A DNA stretch of 64,000 nucleotides, taken from assembly GCA_024516035.1 (NCBI GenBank), contig CM044958.1, forward strand, positions 9,010,771 through 9,074,770, written 5' to 3'. The first letter of the stretch is position 1; every line of letters starts with the position of its first letter. Below, in pieces: positions 1 to 10,008 of the stretch. A model generated the notes under the pieces. The model was not told where the DNA came from. It saw nothing but the letters and a program-made list of their open reading frames with translations, and made no database searches. The translations under genes were made by a program, and so were the position numbers. This DNA is from Bactericera cockerelli (lineage: Eukaryota; Arthropoda; Insecta; Hemiptera; Triozidae).

Positions 1-1139
1 GTGGTCGAAACTTTGCCAAGGACAGAATTGAAGCTCACGAGAAGATCTGCAGCAAAACGGCCAAGAAGAAGAGGAAGGTGTTCGACCCGGTGAAGCATCG
101 ACTGAAAGGCACAGACGCCGAGTCCTACCTGAGGAAGGCGAAGAATTCTCCACCAACACCTGTTGTAAGTTATTATTCAACAATTTAGATCAATCTTTAT
201 TTACATTTTTTTATGTACAGGTACAGTCAAAAGGTATAATTAATTAAATATAAACAAAGTTTGATCAAGGGTGGTGATAATGCCTTTGGCATTCTCTTCA
301 TTTGCTCAGCAGACGCATTAGTAGTCTTCGATAGTATTTTACAAATTTTACTCTCTTTCTTCTTAGCGAAAAAAATGTTCTTGACAAATTAACCAGCGAT
401 AATCCACACACAAGTCTCACAATAAAAGACAAAAATAAGGTTAATTAGAATAAAATACTCTAATGTAATTTGGTATAATATCATTAAGAACCATGACAAA
501 CTAAAGTTCAGGAATCGGGATAGTTCCTTTAAGCGTTGCGACTATATTAGTTATATGAGTAACCTTTCGCAAAGAACCCTTTGATTCAGAAAGTTAAACT
601 ATGAATTAAACATCTGTAGTGTTATTATTATATAATTATTTCGCAAACTAGTTTGCCTTTTTTTAATTTTTCTCTATCACAGTCTCCGTGTTCTTCGCAA
701 TGTATTTCATTTGTTAGATAATTTGGACTCAGCTTCTTTTAACATTTATATGTACTTGAAATTTTGATGTTGAAAATTTAGAAATTCGAGCGCAGGTGGT
801 CGAAACTTTAAATAAGTCGAAATAACTGAATCCTCTTGGTGCATACTAACAAACCATTGTTCCGCATTCCAGAAGTCCAGCAAGAGCAACTGGAGGAAGA
901 AGCACGAGGAGTTCATCGCCAACATCCGCGCCGCCAAGCAAGCTCAAGACTTCATCAAGAAGGGGGGCGACATCCGGGACTTGCCCCCACCGCCCCCCAT
1001 GGACACGTCGGACCTGGTGCCCTGTCCCCATTGTGGGCGGAAGTTCAGCGAAGGGGCGGCCGAACGTCATATTCCCAAATGTGCCAACATGCGTCATAAT
1101 AAAACTACCCCGGCGAAAAAAACCACCGTCCGGCGCTGA
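1..1139 (+). CDS. C2HC zinc-finger protein of the ZC2HC1 (FAM164) type, 3' part
   Basis: Only the last two exons are in the window. The first runs from the window edge to 164 (donor GTAAGT). The second is 873-1139 (acceptor TTCCAG) and ends in TGA. The intron phase is 0 and the frame stays open across the join. The first exon begins inside a C2HC finger (GRNFAKDRIEAHEKIC) followed by a basic KKKRKVFD stretch. The second carries a second finger (CPHCGRKFSEGAAERHIPKC) and a basic tail. Two widely spaced fingers joined by a basic linker with the KRKVFD segment are typical of ZC2HC1A/B proteins, whose molecular role is poorly known; the fingers presumably bind zinc. The 5' exons and the start codon lie outside the window. 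The 708-bp intron holds a partial repeat and a short copy of the exon sequence near 795. Confidence 0.85.
240..310 (+). repeat. SINE tail fragment (family F) in the zinc-finger gene intron
   Basis: The stretch TTTGATCAAGGGTGGTG followed by the small palindrome AATGCCTTTGGCATTCTCTT recurs at 50868-50925. More diverged versions lie at 37113-37150 and 51478-51530. Only the tail is seen and no promoter head is recognisable. Confidence 0.5.
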
Positions 1140-1930
1140 TAGAGAAACGTATATGTGGCGAATGTGAGGTCCCTCTCTTCCCGATTTCGCGCAGGTTTTG
1201 TAAATTTAATTGTGATATTAATTTTAATATAAGATTTTATGAAGACTTTTTTAACGGATTCTGCAGGGTAATTTGTGATGGATTTTTGTGACGCAAGGTA
1301 CATCCGAGTATATATCCGGTTGATTCGGTCGGAAAAATACTTTGACAAGTTGTTATCTGTTGTTCTTTTCTTTACAAAAAGTCTACTGTCTTTTGTATTT
1401 TGCTTTTTAACTCTTGAACATTGCAAAAGCTTTTTAATGCATTTTAAATACAAGCTGTAATGCCAGCGACGCATTGAATAGTTTGAAACATGTGGCGTAC
1501 TTATTGTGATGCATGAATAGGAAGATAGGATTCTCGTAGGAAAGCGCTATGTATGTTCTCTTTTAACTTACGTGTCGTTATGTGTACAATCAAACACCAG
1601 ATCATTGTTGACAATGTGAGAAGAGAACAGACTGCTTATTACCCAAAAAATGGAAAAAGAGAACTTCTTTCTGTATCTACAATTAATCCAGATACGCTAG
1701 AGTAACGTATTTATTCTATGTAGTATCTGGTTTGAGAGTAGGTTCGCAATGTTAGGCAGGCGGCCTCAACGAGGACCCTAGACCTGACCCTGAACCCTAG
1801 ACACTAAATATAGACGATTTTCGGGACTCCGTTGAGGCTGCTTACATTTAATTAAAGGGTTAGATTACTCTGCGTGGTACCGGGGCAAACCTACGGTCTA
1901 GGGGTCCCTTGTTCCCGCGCACCATTTTTA
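1140..1930. other. Intergenic stretch, no gene seen
   Basis: This is AT-rich sequence downstream of the zinc-finger gene and probably includes its 3' UTR. There is no convincing coding signal. A GC-richer block at 1745-1915 (GAGGACCCTAGACC and surroundings) may be an old repeat, but I found no second copy in the window. Confidence 0.5.
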
Positions 1931-2020
1931 TTATTATTATTATCTGTCCTGGTTGCAGAGTTTTCAATGAAACCCTTACAGTTAACACTGCGACCCAATT
2001 AGATCTATTGTGACCAGTTG
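1931..2020 (-). repeat. SINE family A, 3' part, cut off by the LINE insertion
   Basis: The sequence matches 46891-46980, where the same SINE is uninterrupted: CTGGTTGCAGRGTTTTCARTG through to GACCAGTTGATT. On the minus strand the copy ends in an (AAT)n tail. Its 5' part, with the tRNA-like head, resumes at 7511 on the other side of the LINE. Confidence 0.85.
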
Positions 2021-2131
2021 ATTTTTTTTTTTTTTTTTAATGTAATGTCTATCTATCTATCTATATTCTATTATATTAAAGTGGTGTTTTTCAACTTTTT
2101 AGTTATATACACCACTCTTTGCAGTGGTTAC

Positions 2132-5100
2132 TTATAAAAGTTTAATGATGTTAGTAACCTGGAGAAAGGATATTATTTTTGTTTGTTCGTCTTTGAGTAA
2201 AGGTGACAGTATGGATGGAAGTTTGAGATTGGTTTTTATGGAGGAGAATTCTGAACATTCGTCAAGGAGGTGTTTTACTGTAAGAGTTTGGTTACAATAA
2301 TTACAGGTTGGAGGGGGAGATTTGTTCATAAGGAAACTGTGTGTGAGATTTGTGTGGCCAAGCCGAAGTCGAGTAATGGCAACTTGTTGACGTCGTGTAA
2401 ATTTTTTAGGGAAAATGATTGGTACAACATTGTCTTTAAAAGGTCTCAATTTGTTGTCTGCCTCTGCTAGCCATTCTGTTTTCCAATTTATTAATATGAT
2501 TTTTTTAAATTCTCGTTTTAGGTCATTGGCGTCTACAGAAAGGTCGACAGGAGATTGAAGGGTGTGCGCTTGTGTGGCGAGTTGGTCTGCCATTTCATTT
2601 CCATGGATGTCAACATGTGAAGGCACCCATAGAAATTTAATGGTTTTCCTGGATTGTGTAATATTTTCAAGTATTGTGGTGCAAAGGGGGTGCTTGTTTT
2701 TTCCTTTATCCAGTGCTGTAAGCGAGCTCAAAGAGTCTGAGCAGATGGTTATGTTCTGAACATCAAGTCTTTTTATAAATGTTATAGCATAATGAATGGC
2801 CATTATTTCCGCGGTGAAAATTGAATTTTGTTTGTCAAGGATTTGCTGAAACTGTGCAATATTGCTGTAGAAGGCACATGAAACTCCTGATTCACATTTG
2901 GAACCATCAGTAAATATGAGAAGATCTTCCTTGTAATTTTTTTCGATATGTGTGAGATAATCTGATTTCAGTTTCTCAAGGGGAACTTCTGCCTTGTTTG
3001 GTGGTTTTAATTTTAAGTCAATGTTTAATATGGGGTACACCCAGTATGGGATTTTATATCTAGTTTGAGTCAGGATGTTATGATCATTGAGTTTAATGTT
3101 ATACTTCTCTAATAGAAAGTGTAATCTTAATCTGAAAGGTTTGTGTGATCTTACTTTTTGTTCATATTTTCTCAAGTAGTTCTGACTAAATACAATTTGG
3201 TTATTTATGTGTCTGGGCTGTCTTTTCAGATTCACTGCGTAATTGATAGCTAATATTTCTCTTCTTCTTTCTAGGCTGGGTTCTCCTGACTCTGCTAGTA
3301 TGCTCGTGATCCTTGTACTTTTAAAAGCCCCCAAAGACAATCTTACTCCCTGATGATGCACAGTATTGAGTGATTGCAGGAGATTTGGCGTTGCAGATGA
3401 GTATACAATACTGGCATAGTCAAGTCTGGATCTAATTAGGGATTTGTATAGTTGTAGGAGGGTGTTGGCATCCGATCCATATGATACACTGCTTAATATT
3501 TTGATAATATTTATAGCTTTAAGGCATGAAGTTTTCAGTTTGGAAATGTGAGTGCGCCATGTAAGTTTTCGGTCAAAAGTAAGTCCAAGGAGTTTAAGTT
3601 CATCTACATATTCGATTGGTGTATTATTATACGTGAGTGCAGGATTTTCGTGTTGTTTTCTTTTCTTACAGAAGTGTATAGCATGGGTTTTAGCGAGCGA
3701 GATGGAGAAACCAGTTTCTTTTGACCAATCTGAGAGATTGTTCAAGGCAATTTGAAGGATTTCTTTAATTTCAGGAATAGATTGGCCCCTAAGATACATG
3801 GTAAAGTCATCAGCGAAATTTAGTTTTTTAATACGAGTTAGTCGTTGAGGTAATGAGTTGATGGCTACCAGAAAAAGAGTAGTACTAGTAGCCAGGCCTT
3901 GACTGATACCATTTTCCTGAGAGAGAGCTTTGGATAAGGTGTTGGAAATTCGTACTTGGGATGTCCTATTTTGATGCATGTTGACCAGGAAGCGTAACAT
4001 TCTGCCTTGAATGTTCGCCTCTTCTGCCAGAATTTTGATTACTCTGTATATCCAGGTAACGTCGTAAGCGCGCTCAATATCCACCGCCACTGCTACTAGG
4101 TGTTCATTATTGATAAAAGCGTCTTGGATGTCATTCTCCAATTGGATAAGTGGGTCGATAGTTGAGTGAAACTTACGGAAGGCACTTTGGTATTTGTTGA
4201 AGAATTTTTCTTTTTCTAGAGTCCAGGTAAGTCTGTTGTTGACAATGCGTTCCAATATTTTGAATATGCAGGACGCAAGTTTGATGGGACGGTAACTATT
4301 TGCTTCGGTTGATTTTTTATTTTGTTTTAGGAGTGGTACAATTATGAACTCTTTCCATTTAGTAGGTATTTTACCAGAATTCCATATTTTATTATAAAGT
4401 CGTAGTAATAATGTTTTTGAAGATAACGGTAAATTTTTAATCATGCGGTACGAGATGTTGTCTTTCCCAGGTGAAGTATCTTTTCTATTTTCCAGAACTT
4501 TTTCAATCTCCCTTAATGTGATAGGTAAGTTGTAAGGCGCATCGGAATGTTCAATAATGATAGGTACTGATTCTATTTGTTGTTTTTGTTGTCTAAAGCT
4601 TTCTGGGTAGGAGGAGTTGGAGGACATTTTTTCGAAGTGATCACTTAAGTGGTCACTAATTTCTTTGACATCTGTTACAATTGTATTATTTATTTCAAGT
4701 GCGGGTATGGTAAACGATGTTGTAACATTTTTTTTGAATTTTTTTAACATTTTCCAGACGTGTTTTGTATTCGTTTTAATGTCAATAGTAGATACAAACT
4801 TTTGCCAGCATAACTTTTGAGCTTCTAATATTGTTCTTCTACAGATGGCTCTTGCTTTTTTATAGGCAATAAGGTTTTCTAGTAATTTTGTTTTTTTGTA
4901 TTTATTTAGCATTTTATTTTTGTATTTTACCGATTTGTAACAATCATTATTCCACCAAGGTACTCTAGGTTTTGGATTCTTTATGTTTGTAGTAGGTATT
5001 GTTTGTGCGCTTGTTTCAAGTATGTCTGATGTAAAGTTGTCTGTTGCTGTGTCCACGTCATCTTCCAGAATTTTAGCGTGATGTTTTATTTCTAGTATTG

Positions 5101-5842
5101 ATCTATAATTTGCCCAGTCAGCTCTATCAAAAATAAATTTTTTCCTGTGATGATTCATGTTTCGTTCCCTATCTATCGATTTGATATGTACAGGGTAATG
5201 GTCTGATTCATAAAGATCAGGAAGAACATTCCATTCCACTTTAGTTGCTAAGTCGGGTGAGCAGAGTGTCAAGTCGATTGGTGAGGAAGTTTTCCAGGTC
5301 AGATTTTCATGTGTGTGAGTTCCGTCATTTAGGAGGGTTAAAGTTGTGTGGTTTAGTAATGATTCAATTGTTTTACCACTAGGATCTACTTTATTTCCCC
5401 CCCATAAATGATTATGTGCATTTAAATCTCCCAAAATAAAATAAGGGGGGCTGATTTGTGAAAGTATGTTTTGCATATCCTGGTTCTCAATGTTTTGTGA
5501 GGGGGATACATAAATATTACATATGGTGATTTTGTAGGGTAAGTATACTTCGACTGCAACTACTTCTAACTTGGAATTCAAAATAGTTAATTCAGTAGAG
5601 TGAATATCATTATGGACTAAAGTAGCTACACCTCGTCCTAGTCTAGATGTACCTGGTATACCTATCCTATCTTTGCGATACATTTTAAAGTTTTTCACAG
5701 AGGTATTTTGGTCAGGTTTTAACAAGGTTTCTTGCAGGCAAATTACAAAAGGGTCCGTATCTCGAATGAGTTTTTGCAAATAAGGGTAACGTATTTTGAA
5801 ACCGTCTAGGTTCCATTGAATAATGTTCAAAGATAAGCTCAT
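2132..5842 (-). CDS. LINE ORF2: endonuclease, reverse transcriptase, RNase H
   Basis: This protein makes and integrates the element's DNA copy by target-primed reverse transcription. The chosen start is the ATG at 5842, directly before the endonuclease domain (SLNIIQWNLDGF). An in-frame ATG at 5956 would add 38 mostly hydrophobic residues. Numbered from that upstream ATG, the endonuclease covers about residues 40-260 (LQET, GDLNAHNHLWG, SDHYPV). Reverse transcriptase follows (RPIKLASC, FRKFHSTID, then the FADD catalytic box near residue 713). RNase H spans about 1010-1140 (FTDGSK, AEIMAIHYA, CSDSLSSL, GNEMADQLA). A CNYCNQ...HLLDEC knuckle lies near the end. The length of about 1240-1270 residues is normal for the I group. 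There is no internal stop or frameshift. The gap to ORF1 is 186 bp from the chosen start (72 bp from the upstream ATG), with no overlap. Confidence 0.93.
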   Translation of the reverse strand: MSLSLNIIQWNLDGFKIRYPYLQKLIRDTDPFVICLQETLLKPDQNTSVKNFKMYRKDRIGIPGTSRLGRGVATLVHNDIHSTELTILNSKLEVVAVEVYLPYKITICNIYVSPSQNIENQDMQNILSQISPPYFILGDLNAHNHLWGGNKVDPSGKTIESLLNHTTLTLLNDGTHTHENLTWKTSSPIDLTLCSPDLATKVEWNVLPDLYESDHYPVHIKSIDRERNMNHHRKKFIFDRADWANYRSILEIKHHAKILEDDVDTATDNFTSDILETSAQTIPTTNIKNPKPRVPWWNNDCYKSVKYKNKMLNKYKKTKLLENLIAYKKARAICRRTILEAQKLCWQKFVSTIDIKTNTKHVWKMLKKFKKNVTTSFTIPALEINNTIVTDVKEISDHLSDHFEKMSSNSSYPESFRQQKQQIESVPIIIEHSDAPYNLPITLREIEKVLENRKDTSPGKDNISYRMIKNLPLSSKTLLLRLYNKIWNSGKIPTKWKEFIIVPLLKQNKKSTEANSYRPIKLASCIFKILERIVNNRLTWTLEKEKFFNKYQSAFRKFHSTIDPLIQLENDIQDAFINNEHLVAVAVDIERAYDVTWIYRVIKILAEEANIQGRMLRFLVNMHQNRTSQVRISNTLSKALSQENGISQGLATSTTLFLVAINSLPQRLTRIKKLNFADDFTMYLRGQSIPEIKEILQIALNNLSDWSKETGFSISLAKTHAIHFCKKRKQHENPALTYNNTPIEYVDELKLLGLTFDRKLTWRTHISKLKTSCLKAINIIKILSSVSYGSDANTLLQLYKSLIRSRLDYASIVYSSATPNLLQSLNTVHHQGVRLSLGAFKSTRITSILAESGEPSLERRREILAINYAVNLKRQPRHINNQIVFSQNYLRKYEQKVRSHKPFRLRLHFLLEKYNIKLNDHNILTQTRYKIPYWVYPILNIDLKLKPPNKAEVPLEKLKSDYLTHIEKNYKEDLLIFTDGSKCESGVSCAFYSNIAQFQQILDKQNSIFTAEIMAIHYAITFIKRLDVQNITICSDSLSSLTALDKGKNKHPLCTTILENITQSRKTIKFLWVPSHVDIHGNEMADQLATQAHTLQSPVDLSVDANDLKREFKKIILINWKTEWLAEADNKLRPFKDNVVPIIFPKKFTRRQQVAITRLRLGHTNLTHSFLMNKSPPPTCNYCNQTLTVKHLLDECSEFSSIKTNLKLPSILSPLLKDEQTKIISFLQVTNIIKLL

Positions 5843-6028
5843 TGGAGATTGAAAATTATAAACGAAATAATAGGTACTAGAAAAAGCAGTTGGTAAGACA
5901 TTGCATAGGTAAGATAAAATTATCATCAGAGAGTACAAATAATAATTATAAGGCATAAGAGTACTAGTAGTAAGTAGGTATAGGTAGAATGAGGAAAAAA
6001 AGTTACAAATAGAAATGGGTACATTAGT

Positions 6029-7333
6029 TTATGAATCATGTAGATCTTGGGTAGATGCAGTGTGACTTGTAGTTGAACTTGTTGAGGTATCAGTGCCGGA
6101 TTCATCATTGAGGGAGTCCATCTGGGCCATGACTTTAGACATAACTTTTACTCGGGATTTCAGGGTCTTCGATATTTTCAGATTGAGAATTTCTTGAAGA
6201 ATTTCATACACGCTGCTCAGGTTCAATTGAAGGGCTTGCATGTCGGTCTCCGTGCATGAACTGGAACGAATAAGATTAATGAGGTTTGTGGCGTCTTTTT
6301 CTTCAAGTGCGAATTTCAGTTCTGTGGAGATGTCGAGAATTGCTTTTTGTAAATCATCGGAATCAATGGAAATTTTCGTAAGTTTTCTAGCTGGGGACAC
6401 ACTTTCTTTGGAGAGGAGACTAAATCTTCTCTTTTGTTGTTTTTTGCCTGGTGTTTTTAGGAGAGGATTGTCCATACCATTGATCTCGTCTGCGGATGAA
6501 TCTTCACTCATTGGAGTAAGTTTTTCTGTAATATTAGGAATGGGTGGATTGGCGAGAGAAATGATGTCATCCTTGGTGCTGCTAGGAGGTAATAAAGAAG
6601 AATCAGCTTTGTCATTGGAATTGGTGGTTGTTTGTGGGGTGCATGATTTGGTTTGATTAGTATTTGTTGGGTTGTTTGGTTCTTTGTTTGTGTCTTCTTG
6701 GGGTTCATGGTTGGGACATGTATGTTGAGTGTGGCCTCTTTTGTTGCATAAGAAACAAAGTTGATTGTTTTCTATGGAAAGGAATAGTTTATATTCACGG
6801 TTATTATGCCAAATGGAAATTGTCTCTGGTAGGGTAATACCTTCTTTTTCTTTTATATAGGCATATCTAACAAGGTTACAAATGTGACTTAATTCTTTTT
6901 CTTTGAACCCCGACTTCTGGTATTGAATTGGCGAGACAAGCTCCACCACTTCGTTTAGTCTTTGTGTGATCTCAAAATTTGTTATGAATGGGTAAGCATG
7001 AGCAATTCTTAGTCTTAGTGCAGGATTTACATATAGTCTTGTATTCAGATTATTTTGGAGTATATTGATATTGGGGTAATTACTTACGAAGTTTTTGGCC
7101 ATGTCTGCGTTCTTCAAGAATATTATTACCCTGCCATTGGAGATTCTCGACACGAAGAACACGTTGTCCGGTCCCACGATCTTGGCTACTGCAGCAGCAT
7201 ACGCCACATCTGGAACTCCGGGCACAGCAGGTATTATAATGGCATCCTCCTCCTGTTTCGCCATAGACTTCTCCATGCTTTGGGCGTAGGTTGGTCTGGG
7301 GAGCGAAGTCCCCACTGTTTGGTCACTTGCCAT
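6029..7333 (-). CDS. LINE ORF1: nucleic-acid-binding gag-like protein
   Basis: The 434-residue product is the RNA-binding chaperone of the LINE and coats its transcript in the ribonucleoprotein particle. A central segment ends in a CCHC zinc knuckle, CFLCNKRGHTQHTC, near residues 192-205. After it comes a Pro/Thr/Asn/Ser-rich low-complexity stretch, then a basic segment (KKQQKRRFSLL) and a helical acidic C-terminus. Residues 50-180 could be the RRM-like fold common in such ORF1 proteins (FFVSRISNGRVIIFLKN), but this is inferred from pattern only. The ATG at 7333 lies about 177 bp from the element's 5' end. The frame is intact. Confidence 0.85.
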   Translation of the reverse strand: MASDQTVGTSLPRPTYAQSMEKSMAKQEEDAIIIPAVPGVPDVAYAAAVAKIVGPDNVFFVSRISNGRVIIFLKNADMAKNFVSNYPNINILQNNLNTRLYVNPALRLRIAHAYPFITNFEITQRLNEVVELVSPIQYQKSGFKEKELSHICNLVRYAYIKEKEGITLPETISIWHNNREYKLFLSIENNQLCFLCNKRGHTQHTCPNHEPQEDTNKEPNNPTNTNQTKSCTPQTTTNSNDKADSSLLPPSSTKDDIISLANPPIPNITEKLTPMSEDSSADEINGMDNPLLKTPGKKQQKRRFSLLSKESVSPARKLTKISIDSDDLQKAILDISTELKFALEEKDATNLINLIRSSSCTETDMQALQLNLSSVYEILQEILNLKISKTLKSRVKVMSKVMAQMDSLNDESGTDTSTSSTTSHTASTQDLHDS

Positions 7334-7510
7334 CCGGCACTGAACTGTTCATTTGATATTTAATTGAAAAAATTATTTAATAAAATTTCGAGAGAAATTT
7401 GTTGACTATAACCATTCACTATCAAGGCTGAAGGTAAACTCTAATATAATGTAATAATGTATATTTATTTTAGTTTTTTTTTTACAATTTTTGTGGCTCT
7501 CTCCCTAAGG

Positions 7511-7752
7511 AATTCTATTTGGTTTTAACGTCCTGACTGAGATAGATAGTCAGGACGGGGGTTTTACCCTCCATTCGCTGGGAATCGTACCAGCTACCCA
7601 CATTAACCTCACCCAGCCTGGGTAGGGTCGGAATTGCCAGCCTTACGTGTTTGGAGGGGACAGAATTTGCTTCGAAAAGTGTGCCCCAACCGGGAGTCGA
7701 ACTCGAGACCTCTAGACTATGGGCAGTAGTCAAAACCGTTACGCTGTGGAGG
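7511..7752 (-). repeat. SINE family A, tRNA-derived head and core (5' part of the LINE-split copy)
   Basis: Read on the minus strand it starts with a tRNA-like head: an A-box-like GGCGTAACGG (here slightly mutated) and a B box GAGTTCGACTCCCGG. A conserved core follows (CCAGCCTGGGTAGG on the plus strand) and then the ACGTTAAAACCAAATAGAATT segment, where the LINE interrupts it. The remaining tail is at 1931-2020. Other copies lie at 12031, 46884, 47755 and 62216. Confidence 0.88.
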
Positions 7753-8574
7753 CTGGAAACGCACTAAGACTAATGAAAAATCTGCACAGTATGTGAAATA
7801 AAATTCACGAGTAAGTACCGGTAGTAGTTGGTTAACCTCTCATTTTGAGTGAACACAAATAAGAAGTCCTCAGCCAAAAAAACATCTAATGTATTGTACA
7901 TATGTAATATATGTATATGGGTAACTCCTACTTGCGTATAGTCAAGGTTAGCAATGTTAGCATTGATTTTCTATGTTATTTCACCGGTAGCATTGATATT
8001 TTGCATACCGCCGTACTATATTTTTATTCGAAGATACTAACTACTTCCGGTTCAATGATTTAAAAGTAGCAAATTATTGTTTACGATTAATACGAACAAT
8101 AATTTAGAATCTATTAGTCACGGATGGTTGATGCAATATACTTTGCGTGCAAAGTAAAACGCATTTTCAGATGGTTATTTTAACCAGAGAAATTTTGACA
8201 AAGTTATTTGATCAACCATGATTGATTGCAAAAAAATTGAAAAATTCTACTATTATAAAAACAATACTGTGAATGTGCTATCTCTGACTGGCACAAATTA
8301 GCTTGCTTTCTTTTTCATCAAATAGGCATGTCCGAAACTTAAGCTGTATTTTTCTTTTTAACCAAAAAAAATTCCAGGTAAGGTTTTTTCCAAATATTTC
8401 CATTTTATTCCAAGGTCAACTTCACTTTCTAACCAAAATTAACCAAACGGGAATAAAATGAACCAAACTAGAAGCAAGAATTTTCTACTTCCATTTTGGT
8501 TAACTTTGGAAGAGGAAAAATTTCCTCTTCCAAAAAAAGAAAAATGACTTGCTTCCAGTTTGGTCCATTTTATT

Positions 8575-8662
8575 CTGTCATTGCAGACTACTTAAAGCCG
8601 TATTTTTCTTTCTAACTTTGGTTAGAAAGAAAAATACGGCTTTAATTAGTCTGCAATGACAG
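8575..8662. repeat. Near-perfect 42-bp-arm hairpin
   Basis: The left arm starts CTGTCATTGCAGACTA and ends TTTCTAAC; a TTTG loop follows; the right arm is its reverse complement apart from one visible mismatch. A T-run follows about 18 bp later. This could be a foldback remnant of a MITE. No target duplication was identified. Confidence 0.85.
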
Positions 8663-8675
8663 TTGGATTCTTTTC

Positions 8676-8709
<34 letters not shown>

Positions 8710-8939
8710 GTTAAAATTGATATATTTATAAATAATCACTTTGTATCAAGAAAATAAAACGAAAAAGCTTTGAGACTAGATTCAACCAAACATTTTTCAG
8801 GAGAAATTATTTTCTGACAGATGGGATTTTCAACCCACACACAAAACTTCCAATCAATGATGAGTGTGTTTAATTTGTACCACCGCGAATAAAAGTTATT
8901 AGATTGTAGGCGAGAATTTTTTTATTGTATTATTGAGTG

Positions 8940-9200
8940 GGAAGTGAACACGAATTTTATGACGGAAAGATCAAATGTGAATGTGACAAGGAAGCAGATA
9001 AGCGAGAGAGGAGATATACAAGGAGAGGAAACTATGGGTAGTAGGAAGTTGAAAGGGAAGGGAAGTGAGGAGGATGACTGCCGAAGGAGAGTGGGAGGTG
9101 TGGGGGGGGGGGACAGTGAGAAAAATGGAAAGGGAAGCATCTGTAGATCTATGAAGGGGAGATGAAGAATGGTGATTGGAAAAGTACTGGAAAGAGGATT
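8940..9200 (+). repeat. Polypurine-biased tract
   Basis: About 260 bp are dominated by A and G on the plus strand (GGAAGTTGAAAGGGAAGGGA, nine Gs near 9103). The open frames through it on both strands reflect this bias rather than a gene. Confidence 0.6.
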
Positions 9201-9291
9201 TAAAATTATCACGAAAGCGCAGTTTCTAAAACGAAAGGTTGGATGAGTCGGGAAAATATGAATGGCTTCTGGGAACTAGAGGCAGAAAAAT

Positions 9292-9652
9292 ATAATAATA
9301 ATAATAACGCCCTATTTACACTGCCCGAGTAGAACAAATGAGTCCTATTTTTCCAGCAGTGAGCCCTAGGCGTATCAATAAAATTAAGTGGTTAACACTT
9401 AAACGACCTGGTGTACCACCGGTGGTACACGCGTGTCTGTACGGAATGGACCGGGTGTACCACCGGTGGTACACGCATGTACTACGCCTGTGAATAGCCT
9501 AAACATCGCTGGTCCCACGGGAGAAAACATGCCGGTCGTCTAAGTGTTAAAATTCCAAATGAGAACATAACTCGTCATGACCTGCCTGAATTTCTAACTT
9601 ACGACCTCTGGATTACCAGACTGACGCCTGATCAATGAGCTACCGGGACAGA
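9292..9652 (-). repeat. SINE family D, tRNA-headed, interrupted by a TTAA MITE
   Basis: The plus strand begins with the (ATA)n tail and the shared CCTATTTACACTGCCCGAGTAG segment and ends with the reverse complement of a tRNA-like head (ATCAATGAGCTACCGGGACA). Compared with the copies at 34137 and 58840, the middle is split at GTGG/AATTCC by the 151-bp element at 9396-9546. Confidence 0.85.
9396..9546. mobile_element. TTAA-flanked MITE with palindromic core repeats
   Basis: Inverted ends CACTTAAACGACC and GGTCGTCTAAGTG are flanked by TTAA at 9392-9395 and 9547-9550. The empty site is visible in the SINE D copy at 34137 (GTGGTAAAAATCCC). TTAA duplication is characteristic of the piggyBac superfamily. 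The 20-bp perfect palindrome GTGTACCACCGGTGGTACAC occurs twice inside (near 9411 and 9453). There is no ORF. A relative lies at 45325-45670. Confidence 0.85.
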
Positions 9653-9837
9653 CTAGATTCGAGATTGGAAGAGTCATGAGATAGAAGTAAGTCTTAAGAA
9701 GAATAGACAGTTACGTTTGAACTAATTCAAAAAGAGCAACGTTAATTATACATTATCATTTTCTGAATTTAATAATCAGGCAACTATCTTCGAGGGACTA
9801 CCTTCCTTCCTGGGACTTCTGGACTAGGAAGCTCTGA

Positions 9838-10008
9838 TGGGCCTCCCCTCTGATGGGCGAGTAGTGACACAGTACTTCCCATTCAGGTGCTGGGTCAACA
9901 CGAGCGCACCGGAAGGTATCCCTAACAATTGTACTCGAATCGAACCCGGGACCTTCCGAATGGCAAGCGAGTGCTTAACCATTGAGCTAATCGCGCGCTT
10001 GTCAATTG
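9838..10008 (-). repeat. SINE family C, 3'-truncated copy
   Basis: The minus strand starts with a tRNA-like head (GCGCGATTAGCTCAATGG as A box, then GGTCCCGGGTTCGAT as B box). The body matches 48237, 49378 and 37203 (CACCGGAAGGTATCCCTWAC, CCTCTGATGGGCGAG). The distal tail seen in the others is missing here. Confidence 0.85.

Larger units (their letters stand above)
2021..7510 (-). mobile_element. Non-LTR retrotransposon (LINE) with intact ORF1 and ORF2 including RNase H
   Basis: The element is bounded by SINE-A sequence on both sides, so its limits can be read against the empty site at 46975-46990. The minus-strand 3' end is a run of about 20 A (plus-strand T-run 2021-2040) preceded by (GATA)n and a small hairpin (ACCACT/AGTGGT). 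The 5' end is near 7510. The duplicated target is very short; ATT is all that can be read. ORF1 with a CCHC knuckle, then ORF2 with apurinic endonuclease, reverse transcriptase, RNase H and a C-terminal cysteine/histidine knuckle, is the arrangement of the I group (I/Nimb/Loa-like) rather than Jockey, which lacks RNase H. Both ORFs are open throughout, so the copy is young. Confidence 0.92.
7753..9291. other. Intergenic stretch with a hairpin and a purine-rich tract, no gene
   Basis: No coding signal is credible. Contents are AT-rich sequence, a region of diverged AACCAAA/TTTGGTT motifs at 8360-8560, the hairpin at 8575-8662, a 26-base T run near 8680-8706, and a strongly purine-biased strand at 8940-9200. 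Confidence 0.5.

Noticed and set aside
8922..9212. Overlapping open frames on both strands
   Set aside because: They reflect the purine-biased tract; compositions are Lys/Glu/Gly or Pro/Ser/Leu rich without any motif.
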